This document shows, one piece after another, positions 1 through 5,490 of a stretch of 10,547 nucleotides of DNA. Position 1 is the first letter of the stretch; the number at the start of each line of letters is the position of its first letter. The notes beneath the pieces were generated by a model. The model made no database searches and was not told where the DNA came from. It saw only the letters and a list, made by a program, of their open reading frames with translations. Origin of the DNA: Clostridia bacterium (GTDB lineage: Bacteria; Bacillota_A; Clostridia; Oscillospirales; CAG-272); contig JAFVYX010000149.1 in NCBI GenBank assembly GCA_017500625.1, forward strand, positions 1 to 10,547, written 5' to 3'. The translations under genes and the position numbers were made by a program.

Positions 1-103
1 GCCGCAGCGTTTTCGGGGAATAGACCATGCGGTTACCGCAGGACTCGCAGGGGAAGGCGTGCGTGGTGGCGGGGGCGGCCACTTTGATTTCGGTTTCTTC
101 CAT
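1..103 (-). CDS. Hypothetical protein with N-terminal Cys pair, possible zinc ribbon (partial)
   Basis: Only the first 34 codons are inside the window; the gene continues past the left edge. The start ATG (101-103, complement) is preceded by a strong Shine-Dalgarno, GAGGAGG at 109-115, which makes the start convincing. The visible peptide begins MEETEIKV, has an Ala/Pro/Thr stretch, and then F-P-C-E-S-C-G-N-R-M-V-Y-S-P-K-T-L-R. A CxxCG knuckle followed by a 'xMVYxPxT' segment resembles the first half of TFIIB-type or rubredoxin-like zinc ribbons found in many short clostridial proteins. The second Cys pair would lie outside the window, so zinc binding is inference. It lies 68 bp downstream of the AbrB-type gene on the same strand, separated by a terminator hairpin. 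Confidence 0.65.
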   Translation of the reverse strand, partial: MEETEIKVAAPATTHAFPCESCGNRMVYSPKTLR

Positions 104-115
104 GGATTCCTCCTC

Positions 116-150
116 AAAAAGAAGGCACGGCCGTTCTTTTCGGCCGCGCC
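116..150 (-). terminator. Rho-independent terminator after the AbrB-type gene
   Basis: On the minus strand, GGCGCGGCCG (150-141) pairs with CGGCCGTGCC (133-124) around the loop AAAAGAA. This is a 10-bp GC-rich stem with one G-U pair. It is followed directly by TTCTTTTT (123-116). The hairpin starts 21 bp past the stop of the AbrB-type gene. The T-tract touches the Shine-Dalgarno of the next minus-strand gene. Confidence 0.85.
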
Positions 151-171
151 TGTGCATAAAATTGGGGTAGA

Positions 172-414
172 TCAGCGGCTGCCGATCTCCGTGCGGCAAT
201 GCTTGCAGATCTTTTTTCCCTCGTATTCGACAAGGTCGTCGCCGCCGCCGCAGAAGAGGCAGAGCGGCAGGTACTTCTGAAGGACGATGCGCCCGTCGTC
301 CACAAAGATCTCAAAGGAATCTCCGTCCTCAATATCCATGCTGCGGCGCATCTCCATGGGAATGACCACACGGCCAAGCTCGTCGATCCTACGAACCATT
401 CCTGTACTTTTCAT
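172..414 (-). CDS. AbrB/MazE/SpoVT-family transcriptional regulator with C-terminal zinc-ribbon-like Cys pairs
   Basis: This 80-residue protein begins MKSTGMVRRIDELGRVVIP, the diagnostic N-terminus of the swapped-hairpin AbrB DNA-binding fold, which spans about residues 4-50 (RRIDELGRVVIP, then GDSFEIFVDDGRIVLQKY). The family works as dimers or tetramers that regulate stationary-phase and sporulation genes. Residues 52-55 (CLFC) and 70-73 (CKHC) form two CxxC pairs, suggesting a small C-terminal zinc ribbon in place of the classical AbrB or SpoVT tail. ATG at 412-414 was chosen because AAAGGAG lies just upstream. A further in-frame ATG at about 486 overlaps the promoter -10 box and cannot be in the transcript. 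The gene is divergent from spoIIIAA, so a transition-state or sporulation role is plausible, but the target genes are unknown. Confidence 0.9.
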   Translation of the reverse strand: MKSTGMVRRIDELGRVVIPMEMRRSMDIEDGDSFEIFVDDGRIVLQKYLPLCLFCGGGDDLVEYEGKKICKHCRTEIGSR

Positions 415-484
415 TGCAATCTCCTTTCGGCCAAGGCCGCGTTTCGGTCGGCCCGCTTCGGCTACCGTCATTTCTGACACTGCC

Positions 485-513
485 ATTCTATCACAGCACC
501 CGCCAAAAGTCAA
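485..513 (-). promoter_or_regulatory. Sigma-A-type promoter of the AbrB-type gene
   Basis: On the minus strand there is a -35 box TTGACT (513-508), a 17-bp spacer (507-491) and a -10 box TAGAAT (490-485). Each box matches consensus at five of six bases and the spacing is ideal. The predicted transcript start near 478 gives a leader of about 65 nt. That leader holds a short TGTCA/TGACG hairpin with a GAAA loop (about 460-473) and then the AAAGGAG ribosome binding site. Confidence 0.85.
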
Positions 514-522
514 TAGAAAATT

Positions 523-549
523 CCATTTTTTTACTATTTGGGATAAAAT
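523..549 (+). promoter_or_regulatory. Weak candidate sigma-E promoter for the spoIIIA operon
   Basis: The spoIIIA operon is sigma-E dependent in Bacillus subtilis, so a promoter is expected in the divergent region. The best match I find is a -10-like GATAAAAT (542-549, against CATACAnT) with a -35-like CCATTTT (523-529). The 12-bp spacer is shorter than the usual 13-15 and both boxes are imperfect. The rest of 415-666 holds only the divergent promoter and leader sequences. Treat this as a pointer, not a call. Confidence 0.25.
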
Positions 550-666
550 TAGCCAAGATGCCCCAAAGGGAGCGCTACGCAAACGGCCGAGGCGGAAGCC
601 CCTCACCCCAAGGGAAGCTCCCCGCCGCCGTGGTGGCCGCCGCGCCCGACACGGAAAGGAGATGCT

Positions 667-1551
667 ATGAGGGAGGAGGCCCTTGCCCACCTGTTCGCCC
701 TGCTTCCGACCGCCGTCACCGCCGCGGTCCGCGATATGGCCGCCTGCCGCGAAGGGCTGCTCAAGCGCGTGTCCGAGATCCGCCTGCGCGCCGACCGCAT
801 CGCCTCGCTGACCGTTGGCGGGGAAAATTATCCCCTTCCCGTGGTCCTCACGGAAGGCGAGCTGTCGGCGCTCCTCGTTACCCTTTGTCGGGGCTCGGTC
901 TACGCCTTCCGCGACAGTCTTTGCGAGGGGTATCTCGATCTTGGCGGCGGCGTGCGCGTGGGCGTTGGCGGCCGCGCCCTCACCGAGGGGGGACGCCTTT
1001 CGGGGGTGGTGGACGTCACCTCACTCGTCTTTCGTATCCCCACGCTCGTTCGTGGCGTTGGGGAGGAGGCCTATCGCCTGTTTTGCCGCGAGGGGGGCGG
1101 CATGCTGCTCTATTCGCCGCCCGGTGTCGGCAAGACCACCCTGCTCCGCGACCTTTGCCGTCTGCTCTCCACGGGCGCGGCGGCGCGCCGTGTGGTCATT
1201 GTGGATACGCGCGGTGAGCTGGGAAGCGGCTACGGACGGGGGGCGCTCGTGGATATTCTTACGGGGTACCCGCGGGCTGTGGGCATCGAGATCGCCGTCC
1301 GCACCCTCTCGCCCGAGGTCGTGGCGGTCGATGAGATCGGCTCACGCCGAGAGGCCGAGGCCATTCTCGGTGTGGCGGCGGCGGGCGTGCCTCTCCTTGC
1401 CACCGCCCACGCGGCAACGCTCCGTGAGGCGCGCGGCCGCCCCGGCATCGCCGCGCTCCTTCGTGCGGGCATCTTCCGCACCGCCGTCGGCCTCTACCGT
1501 GAGGGAGCAGGCGTCGGCATGTCGTCGGAAATCATCGGACAAGGAAAGTAA
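667..1551 (+). CDS. spoIIIAA: Stage III sporulation protein AA, ATPase of the SpoIIIA-SpoIIQ channel
   Basis: This 294-residue cytoplasmic ATPase of the mother cell is related to type II/IV secretion ATPases and is thought to power the channel joining mother cell and engulfed forespore. Visible landmarks are the family N-terminal segment VSEIRLRADR (35-44), GGVRVGVGGRA (94-104), a Walker A SPPGVGKTT (150-158), the VDTRGELGSGY segment (179-189) at the usual position of 'DERSEI', Walker B VVAVDEIG (218-225) and LLATAHA (243-249). The first Walker A glycine is replaced by Ser150; the essential Gly-Lys-Thr is kept. ATG 667 follows AAAGGAG (655-661) with a 5-nt gap; an out-of-frame ATG at 662 is ignored. 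It is the first gene of the complete spoIIIA operon, and its length is close to that of the B. subtilis protein (about 307 residues). Confidence 0.96.
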   Translation: MREEALAHLFALLPTAVTAAVRDMAACREGLLKRVSEIRLRADRIASLTVGGENYPLPVVLTEGELSALLVTLCRGSVYAFRDSLCEGYLDLGGGVRVGVGGRALTEGGRLSGVVDVTSLVFRIPTLVRGVGEEAYRLFCREGGGMLLYSPPGVGKTTLLRDLCRLLSTGAAARRVVIVDTRGELGSGYGRGALVDILTGYPRAVGIEIAVRTLSPEVVAVDEIGSRREAEAILGVAAAGVPLLATAHAATLREARGRPGIAALLRAGIFRTAVGLYREGAGVGMSSEIIGQGK

Positions 1552-1582
1552 TCTTTACATTCTAACATCTTGGGAGGAGACC

Positions 1583-2068
1583 ATGCTCCTAAAGCTCATC
1601 GGCGCCCTGACCGTCGTTTTTTCCGCCATCGCCACCTCGTTTGGCCTTTGCCACCTTTTTTCCGAGCGCATTCGCCAGCTGGAGGGGTTTTTGAAGCTTC
1701 TGCGCCACACGCGGGAGCATATCGCGTGCTTCCGTACCCCAACGCCCGAGATCTTTGCCGCCTTTAGGAACGCGGCCCTTGATGATGCGGGCTTTCTCAC
1801 GCCGCTTTGTGAGCGCGGCTTTTCCGCGGCGCTCTCGGAGTCGCGCGCCCGCCTTCTCCTGGACAGCGAGGAGCTGGCGCCGCTCGTTGCGTTTGCCGAG
1901 GCGCTGGGCGGGGGCTATACCGAGGAGGAAACGGCGCGGTGTGACCTGGCCATTGCCGCTGTGGAGCGCTCGCTCTGCGAACGGCGGGAGGGCCTGCCGC
2001 GCCTTTTGAAGCTTTGCCGCACGCTCATGCTCGGCGCGGGGCTCGCGCTGGTCATCGTACTGATATAA
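1583..2068 (+). CDS. spoIIIAB: Stage III sporulation protein AB
   Basis: This 161-residue membrane protein belongs to the SpoIIIAB family, whose fold resembles GspF of type II secretion and which is thought to partner the ATPase AA. An N-terminal membrane segment (about 4-22) is followed by the family-typical ERIRQLEGFLKLLRHTREHI (28-47). A soluble helical domain (50-140) and a C-terminal membrane helix (LMLGAGLALVIVLI, 148-161) end the protein, the usual SpoIIIAB finish. The start ATG at 1583 has GGGAGGAG at 1572-1579. The same frame is open upstream to 815, but that part lies inside spoIIIAA and is a GC-rich shadow. There is a 31-bp gap from spoIIIAA, whereas these genes often overlap in other species. 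Confidence 0.95.
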   Translation: MLLKLIGALTVVFSAIATSFGLCHLFSERIRQLEGFLKLLRHTREHIACFRTPTPEIFAAFRNAALDDAGFLTPLCERGFSAALSESRARLLLDSEELAPLVAFAEALGGGYTEEETARCDLAIAAVERSLCERREGLPRLLKLCRTLMLGAGLALVIVLI

Positions 2069-2088
2069 AAAAGGGGGCGTACCGCCCC
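2067..2088 (-). other. Terminator-like hairpin in the spoIIIAB-spoIIIAC gap, antisense orientation
   Basis: GGGGCG (2074-2079) and CGCCCC (2083-2088) form a 6-bp GC stem with a 3-nt loop. A run of six A (2067-2072) lies on the 5' side. Read on the minus strand this becomes stem, C, then T6, the shape of an intrinsic terminator facing against the operon. On the plus strand there is no T-tract, so it should not stop operon transcription. It could instead act as an RNA stability or processing hairpin just upstream of the spoIIIAC ribosome binding site. Confidence 0.4.
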
Positions 2089-2104
2089 ACGGAGGGAAAA
2101 GACT

Positions 2105-2299
2105 GTGGATATTTCTCTGATACTTAAGGTCGTTGGCGTCGGTATGATCGTCACCGTTTCCTGCCAGATCCTCTCGCGCGCGGGGCGTGACGAGCAAGCG
2201 CTGCTCGTTTCGCTCTCGGGCATCGTTCTCGTGCTTTTGCTCCTTATGGGGGAGATCGGCAAGCTCTACGATGCCATTCGCGGCGTGTTCGGCTTCTGA
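2105..2299 (+). CDS. spoIIIAC: Stage III sporulation protein AC
   Basis: This is a 64-residue, two-helix membrane protein of the SpoIIIAC family. It is nearly all hydrophobic, with helices at about 5-22 and 34-51 separated by the conserved charged loop SRAGRDEQA (24-32), which marks the family. It starts with GTG at 2105, supported by GGAGG at 2091-2095 and an 8-nt spacer. No ATG in the frame would keep the conserved N-terminus. The length is close to that of the B. subtilis protein (68 residues). The stop TGA overlaps the ATG of spoIIIAD by one base, indicating translational coupling. It acts in the mother-cell membrane as part of the SpoIIIA complex; its exact role is not established. Confidence 0.95.
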   Translation: MDISLILKVVGVGMIVTVSCQILSRAGRDEQALLVSLSGIVLVLLLLMGEIGKLYDAIRGVFGF

Positions 2300-2679
2300 T
2301 GCTCCGCGTCCTCGGCCTTGCGGTGCTGTCCGCCGTCCTTCTCTATCTTCTCCGCGATATGGGAGGGCGCCTCGTTCCCCTCGGTGCGGCGGCGGGTGGG
2401 ATCCTGCTCCTTCTTTACGGCGTTCTTCGCTATGGGGAGCTTTTGTCCCTTTTCTCGTCGCTTGGGGAGGTCGGGGAGGTGGCGTCCTCGGCCATCTCGC
2501 TCTCCTTGCGTGCCGTGGGGCTCGCCTCGGTCACCGAGATCACCGCGGGCATCTGCCGCGACCTCGGTGAGGGCGGCCTTGCCACCAAGGTCGAGTGGTG
2601 CGGCCGCGCCGAGATCCTCGCCGTCTCTCTGCCGACGCTCCGCACCCTTCTTTCGCTGGCCTCGGGGTACCTCGCGTGA
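2299..2679 (+). CDS. spoIIIAD: Stage III sporulation protein AD
   Basis: This 126-residue polytopic membrane protein has helices at about 2-18, 24-44, 62-80 and 105-124. The stretch TEITAGICRDLGE (79-91) followed by LATKVEWCGRAEILAVSLP (94-112) is the SpoIIIAD signature. The ATG (2299-2301) shares its first base with the stop codon of spoIIIAC, and no separate Shine-Dalgarno is needed if translation is coupled. The stop overlaps the GTG start of spoIIIAE by four bases. The role is in the membrane part of the SpoIIIA-SpoIIQ channel; the length is close to that of B. subtilis (133 residues). Confidence 0.95.
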   Translation: MLRVLGLAVLSAVLLYLLRDMGGRLVPLGAAAGGILLLLYGVLRYGELLSLFSSLGEVGEVASSAISLSLRAVGLASVTEITAGICRDLGEGGLATKVEWCGRAEILAVSLPTLRTLLSLASGYLA

Positions 2680-3782
2680 AGGGCCGCCTTTTTGCTCTTG
2701 TGCTCCTGCTGCTTCTGGCGGGGCTGCTTTTTCCGCTCTCCACCTCGGCCAAATCGCCCGAGGAGGAGCTGGGTACCCTCTTTGAGGGGCTTCCCCCGTC
2801 CGTGCGCGAGGCCCTGCCGAGCGATCCCACCGATGCGGCCGCCCTCTCCGAGAGCGTGGGCGTCCACCACCTTTTCGAGGTCGTTCTGTCCTCGCTCTCG
2901 GGCGCCGTGCCGCGCCTTCTCGCCACCCTCGCCACTCTCCTTGGCGTTACCCTCTTTTTCGCGCTCCTTGCGGCCGTCCGTGAGGGGCTGGGCGCGGGAA
3001 CGGCCCGCGCGGCCGAGGCCGCCCTGGGCCTTGCCCTGGTGCTTTGCGCCTACGGCCGCTTTCTCGCTACGTTCGAGCGCGCCGCCGCCTACCTTTCTGA
3101 CCTTGCCACCCTCGCCTCGGCCGCCGCCCCCGTGATGAGCGCCTTGTACCTTGCGGGAGGGAACACCGCCGCGGCGCTCTCGGGCAGTGGCGCCATGGCC
3201 GCCCTGGCGCTTCTCCTTTCGCGCCTCACGGGCGGGGCTCTTTTGCCGCTCCTCCGCGTGATGCTCGGCTTTTTGCTCGTCTCGGCGATCGGTGAGGTGA
3301 GGACCGAGGGGGTCGTTACCACCCTGCGCGGCGTGTACACCACCGCCCTCGGCCTCTTCACCACGCTCACCTCGGCTGCCCTCGCCCTCGGCAACGCGCT
3401 CGGCGCGGCGCGCGACACCCTCGGCCTGCGCTCGCTCCGCTTTGCCGTCGGGAGCATGATCCCCATGGTTGGGGGCGCCGTGTCGGGGGGGCTTTCCACC
3501 CTGGCCGCGGGCCTCTCGCTCATTCGCGCCACGGCGGGCATCGGGCTTGCGGCCGCCATTCTCCTGACCTTTCTTCCGATCCTTGTCGAGCTTCTCCTTT
3601 CGCGCCTCGTTCTCTCGCTGCTCGCCTCGCTTGCGGGGCTGGTCGGCGCCCCCACGGCGCTCCGCCTCTTTCGCTCCTTCCGCGCCCTCTTTGATCTTTC
3701 CCTCGCGGCGGTCGCCTTTTCCTCCATGCTCTTTATCTTGATCGCCGCGGTGTTTGCCCGCTGCGCGCCCGCGATCGCTTAA
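2676..3782 (+). CDS. spoIIIAE: Stage III sporulation protein AE, large membrane subunit
   Basis: This is a 368-residue multispanning membrane protein. I place the start at GTG 2676, four bases overlapping the spoIIIAD stop (GTGA). It opens with a signal peptide (basic KGR, Leu-rich core 6-20, likely cleavage after STSA at 25), as known for SpoIIIAE. An in-frame ATG at 2595 would add 27 unrelated residues read from inside spoIIIAD and is rejected. About seven membrane helices follow. The segment LRFAVGSMIPMVGGAVS (254-270) with GGLSTLAAGLSLIR (271-284) is the strongest family hallmark. There is no clear Shine-Dalgarno, consistent with coupled translation. It is the largest membrane component of the channel complex (B. 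subtilis about 399 residues). Confidence 0.94.
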   Translation: MKGRLFALVLLLLLAGLLFPLSTSAKSPEEELGTLFEGLPPSVREALPSDPTDAAALSESVGVHHLFEVVLSSLSGAVPRLLATLATLLGVTLFFALLAAVREGLGAGTARAAEAALGLALVLCAYGRFLATFERAAAYLSDLATLASAAAPVMSALYLAGGNTAAALSGSGAMAALALLLSRLTGGALLPLLRVMLGFLLVSAIGEVRTEGVVTTLRGVYTTALGLFTTLTSAALALGNALGAARDTLGLRSLRFAVGSMIPMVGGAVSGGLSTLAAGLSLIRATAGIGLAAAILLTFLPILVELLLSRLVLSLLASLAGLVGAPTALRLFRSFRALFDLSLAAVAFSSMLFILIAAVFARCAPAIA

Positions 3783-3794
3783 AGGAATACCGAA

Positions 3795-4262
3795 ATGCGT
3801 GATTATCTCACCACTCTGCTTCTCGTATCGGCGGTGACGGCCGTGCTGTCGGTCCTGCCAAGCGAGGGGCCCGTCAAAAAGGCGGCGGCCTTGGCCCTCT
3901 CGCTCTCGGTGCTCTCGGCCGTGGTCCTGCCGCTCCCCTCGCTCCTTGCGGGGCGAGACGGGGAGCTGAACGATCTCCTTGCCGAGCTTCGCGGCGAGAC
4001 CGTCGCGGGGAGTGACTGGCTGAAGAACGAGACGCTCTCGGCCACGGCCGAGGGGATCCGTGAGCATCTTTGCCGTGAATACGGCCTTTCGTCCGCCGAG
4101 CTGACCGTGACGGTCGAGGGCGATCTTATCGACAATACCGTGATCCTTACGCGCGTAACGCTTTGGCTCACGGGGCGCGCGGCCGCGGCAGACGTCCCCC
4201 GCATCGTCCGCGCGATCGAAGCCGACACGGGGGCCGAGTGCTGTGTGGAGTATCCGAAGTGA
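3795..4262 (+). CDS. spoIIIAF: Stage III sporulation protein AF
   Basis: This 155-residue protein has two N-terminal membrane helices (about 5-21 and 29-51) and a soluble C-terminal domain (about 70-155). In the family that domain has a YscJ/FliF-like ring-building fold and faces the space between mother cell and forespore. The pattern 'P.e.VKKAAALALSLSVLSAVV' near 22-44 and the ending D-T-G-A-E-C-C-V-E-Y-P-K fit SpoIIIAF. The start ATG has AAAGGA at 3781-3786 with an 8-nt spacer, 12 bp after spoIIIAE. The protein is about 50 residues shorter than the B. subtilis version (about 206). Its stop overlaps the GTG of spoIIIAG. Confidence 0.9.
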   Translation: MRDYLTTLLLVSAVTAVLSVLPSEGPVKKAAALALSLSVLSAVVLPLPSLLAGRDGELNDLLAELRGETVAGSDWLKNETLSATAEGIREHLCREYGLSSAELTVTVEGDLIDNTVILTRVTLWLTGRAAAADVPRIVRAIEADTGAECCVEYPK

Positions 4263-4717
4263 AGACCGATACCGCCTTTTTTCGCTATCTCAAAAACATG
4301 AAGGGCAAGGGCACCGTCCTCGTCCTCGGGGTGCTTGGCATCGCCCTGCTCCTTCTCGGCGGCCTCTTTCCCACCGCCACCGCCGAAAGCACGGACGAGG
4401 ACACCGAGGCCTACCGCGCCGCCCTCACTGCCGAGGTCACCGCCCTTTGCCGCCGCGTGAGCGGCGCGGGCGACTGCACCGTGCTTCTCACGCTGGAGTC
4501 GGGAGAGAGCCGCCTGTATGCCGAGGGCGCCTCGGGCGGAGTGCTGACCTCGGGTGGCGAGGGGGTCCTCATCGAGCGCCGTCCGCCCCGTGTGCTGGGG
4601 GTGGCCGTGGTCTGCCGCGGCGGCGGAGACGCGGCGGTGCGCGAGGAGATCACCTCGCTCCTTTCGGCCGCGCTCGGTATCGGCGCGCATAAGGTGCGCG
4701 TCTCGCCCATGGGATAA
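4259..4717 (+). CDS. spoIIIAG: Stage III sporulation protein AG, short form
   Basis: This 152-residue protein has a short cytoplasmic N-terminus, one membrane helix (19-37) and a soluble ring-building domain. GTG 4259 was chosen: it overlaps the spoIIIAF stop by four bases (GTGA, as at the spoIIIAD/AE junction) and gives the normal family N-terminus. The in-frame ATG at 4163 lies deep inside spoIIIAF. Family hallmarks are DCTVLLTLESG (72-82) and RVLGVAVVCRGGGDAAVREEI (111-131) ending in KVRVSPM. SpoIIIAG forms the large ring of the channel. The B. subtilis protein has about 229 residues, with a long beta-rich insertion between these two blocks. Here only about 28 residues separate them, so the beta-triangle element seems largely missing. 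Confidence 0.92.
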   Translation: MKTDTAFFRYLKNMKGKGTVLVLGVLGIALLLLGGLFPTATAESTDEDTEAYRAALTAEVTALCRRVSGAGDCTVLLTLESGESRLYAEGASGGVLTSGGEGVLIERRPPRVLGVAVVCRGGGDAAVREEITSLLSAALGIGAHKVRVSPMG

Positions 4718-4755
4718 AAACGGCGCCCCTCGGCCGTAAAATCAGAAAAATAAAG

Positions 4756-4784
4756 GCATAGCCGCGAGGCGACCGTCATATATA
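4756..4784 (+). promoter_or_regulatory. Candidate internal sigma-E promoter before spoIIIAH
   Basis: The 107-bp spoIIIAG-spoIIIAH gap is the longest in the operon. It holds GCATAGC (4756-4762, 5 of 7 to KMATATT), a 14-bp spacer, and CATATATA (4777-4784) against CATACAnT. The spacing is right for sigma-E, and the match is better than anything upstream of spoIIIAA. An internal sigma-E promoter is known in the B. subtilis spoIIIA locus. No terminator hairpin with a T-run is present in the gap, so read-through from upstream is also expected. Confidence 0.4.
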
Positions 4785-4824
4785 TGGTAACACAGAAAAA
4801 AAGAATTTAGCTGGAGGTAAAGAC

Positions 4825-5370
4825 ATGGCAAAAATCAGTTTAAAGAGCAGGTTCCTTAAGGGCTCGTGGCGGCGCGGTCTCGTCATTTTCAGCGCCGTGC
4901 TTCTCATCGGGGTGGCGGTCTATCTCAACTATCACTGGTTCTACGGTGATACCGAGGGCCCGACCTACGGTGACGGCAACATGGTGGACGGCGGCACGGG
5001 CGATGGTGACACCGTCAACGTCTCGACCTACTTCTCGGCCACGCAGCTGGCCCGAAAGGAGGCACGCGACGAGGCGCTGGAGGTGCTGCAGGGCGTTCTT
5101 GAGAGCGAGGAGGCCGTGGAGGCCACCAAGCAGGAGGCCATGGCCAAGATGAGCCGCATTGCCGAGGACATTCAGAACGAGGCCACGGTCGAGAGTCTTG
5201 TCAAGGCCAAGGGCTTTGAGAACTGCGTGGCGGTCATCAGCGGCGACAAGATCAACGTCATCGTCTCCTCGGCCGAGGAGCTGGTGGCTTCGCAGGTCGC
5301 CCAGATCAACGAGATCGTGTATGAGGCCACGGGGATCCTGCCCGTCAACGTGAAGATCATGCAAAAATAA
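4825..5370 (+). CDS. spoIIIAH: Stage III sporulation protein AH, SpoIIQ partner
   Basis: This 181-residue protein has a basic cytoplasmic N-terminus, one membrane helix (about 18-37), a Gly/Asp-rich linker (41-64) and a YscJ/FliF-like domain (about 70-181). The motif YFSATQLARKEARDEALEVL (69-88) and the ending ATGILPVNVKIMQK are family hallmarks. In B. subtilis, AH reaches across the intermembrane space and binds SpoIIQ from the forespore, forming the ring that connects the two cells. Cys134 lies in the 'FENCVAVISGD' strand. The start has GGAGG at 4813-4817 and a 7-nt spacer, the strongest ribosome site in the operon's second half, consistent with a protein needed in high copy. It is the last gene of the operon and is followed by a terminator. 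Confidence 0.95.
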   Translation: MAKISLKSRFLKGSWRRGLVIFSAVLLIGVAVYLNYHWFYGDTEGPTYGDGNMVDGGTGDGDTVNVSTYFSATQLARKEARDEALEVLQGVLESEEAVEATKQEAMAKMSRIAEDIQNEATVESLVKAKGFENCVAVISGDKINVIVSSAEELVASQVAQINEIVYEATGILPVNVKIMQK

Positions 5371-5372
5371 AG

Positions 5373-5403
5373 AAAAAAACGCGCTGCGGCGCGTTTTTTC
5401 TTT
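5373..5403 (+). terminator. Rho-independent terminator of the spoIIIA operon
   Basis: CGCGC (5380-5384), loop TGCG, GCGCG (5389-5393), extended by A6/T6 pairing (5374-5379 with 5394-5399), with the T-run continuing past a single C to 5403. It begins 3 bp after the spoIIIAH stop. The A-run makes it potentially bidirectional. Confidence 0.93.
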
Positions 5404-5410
5404 CGGTCGG

Positions 5411-5439
5411 TTGACATTTTGCTTACGGTATGCTATAAT
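5411..5439 (+). promoter_or_regulatory. Full-consensus sigma-A promoter of asd
   Basis: -35 TTGACA (5411-5416), a 17-bp spacer and -10 TATAAT (5434-5439), both exact. There is also a TGn extension (5431-5433) directly before the -10. The imperfect palindrome GGTAT (5427-5431) and ATACC (5438-5442) brackets the -10 box and could be an operator. The predicted leader of about 45 nt is AT-rich and too short for a lysine riboswitch or T-box. Confidence 0.93.
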
Positions 5440-5490
5440 ACCATATCATTTTGTTATTAATTTTACTTTTACTATACGGAGGAAACCAAC

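Noticed and set aside
815..1582. In-frame upstream extension of spoIIIAB
   Set aside because: It lies within spoIIIAA in another frame and has no family similarity. ATG 1583 has a good ribosome site and gives a normal SpoIIIAB.
2430..4067. 545-codon open frame on the minus strand across spoIIIAD-AF
   Set aside because: It is antisense to well-supported sporulation genes. Its composition is extreme in Gly, Arg, Glu and Lys, as expected from the GC-rich complement of hydrophobic genes. It shows no motif.
4721..4736. Terminator after spoIIIAG
   Set aside because: CGGC...GCCG gives only a four-pair stem with a large loop and no T-tract, so spoIIIAH is likely still reached by read-through.
5440..5490. 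Lysine riboswitch or T-box before asd
   Set aside because: The leader is only about 45 nt, AT-rich, and lacks any conserved riboswitch or T-box structure.
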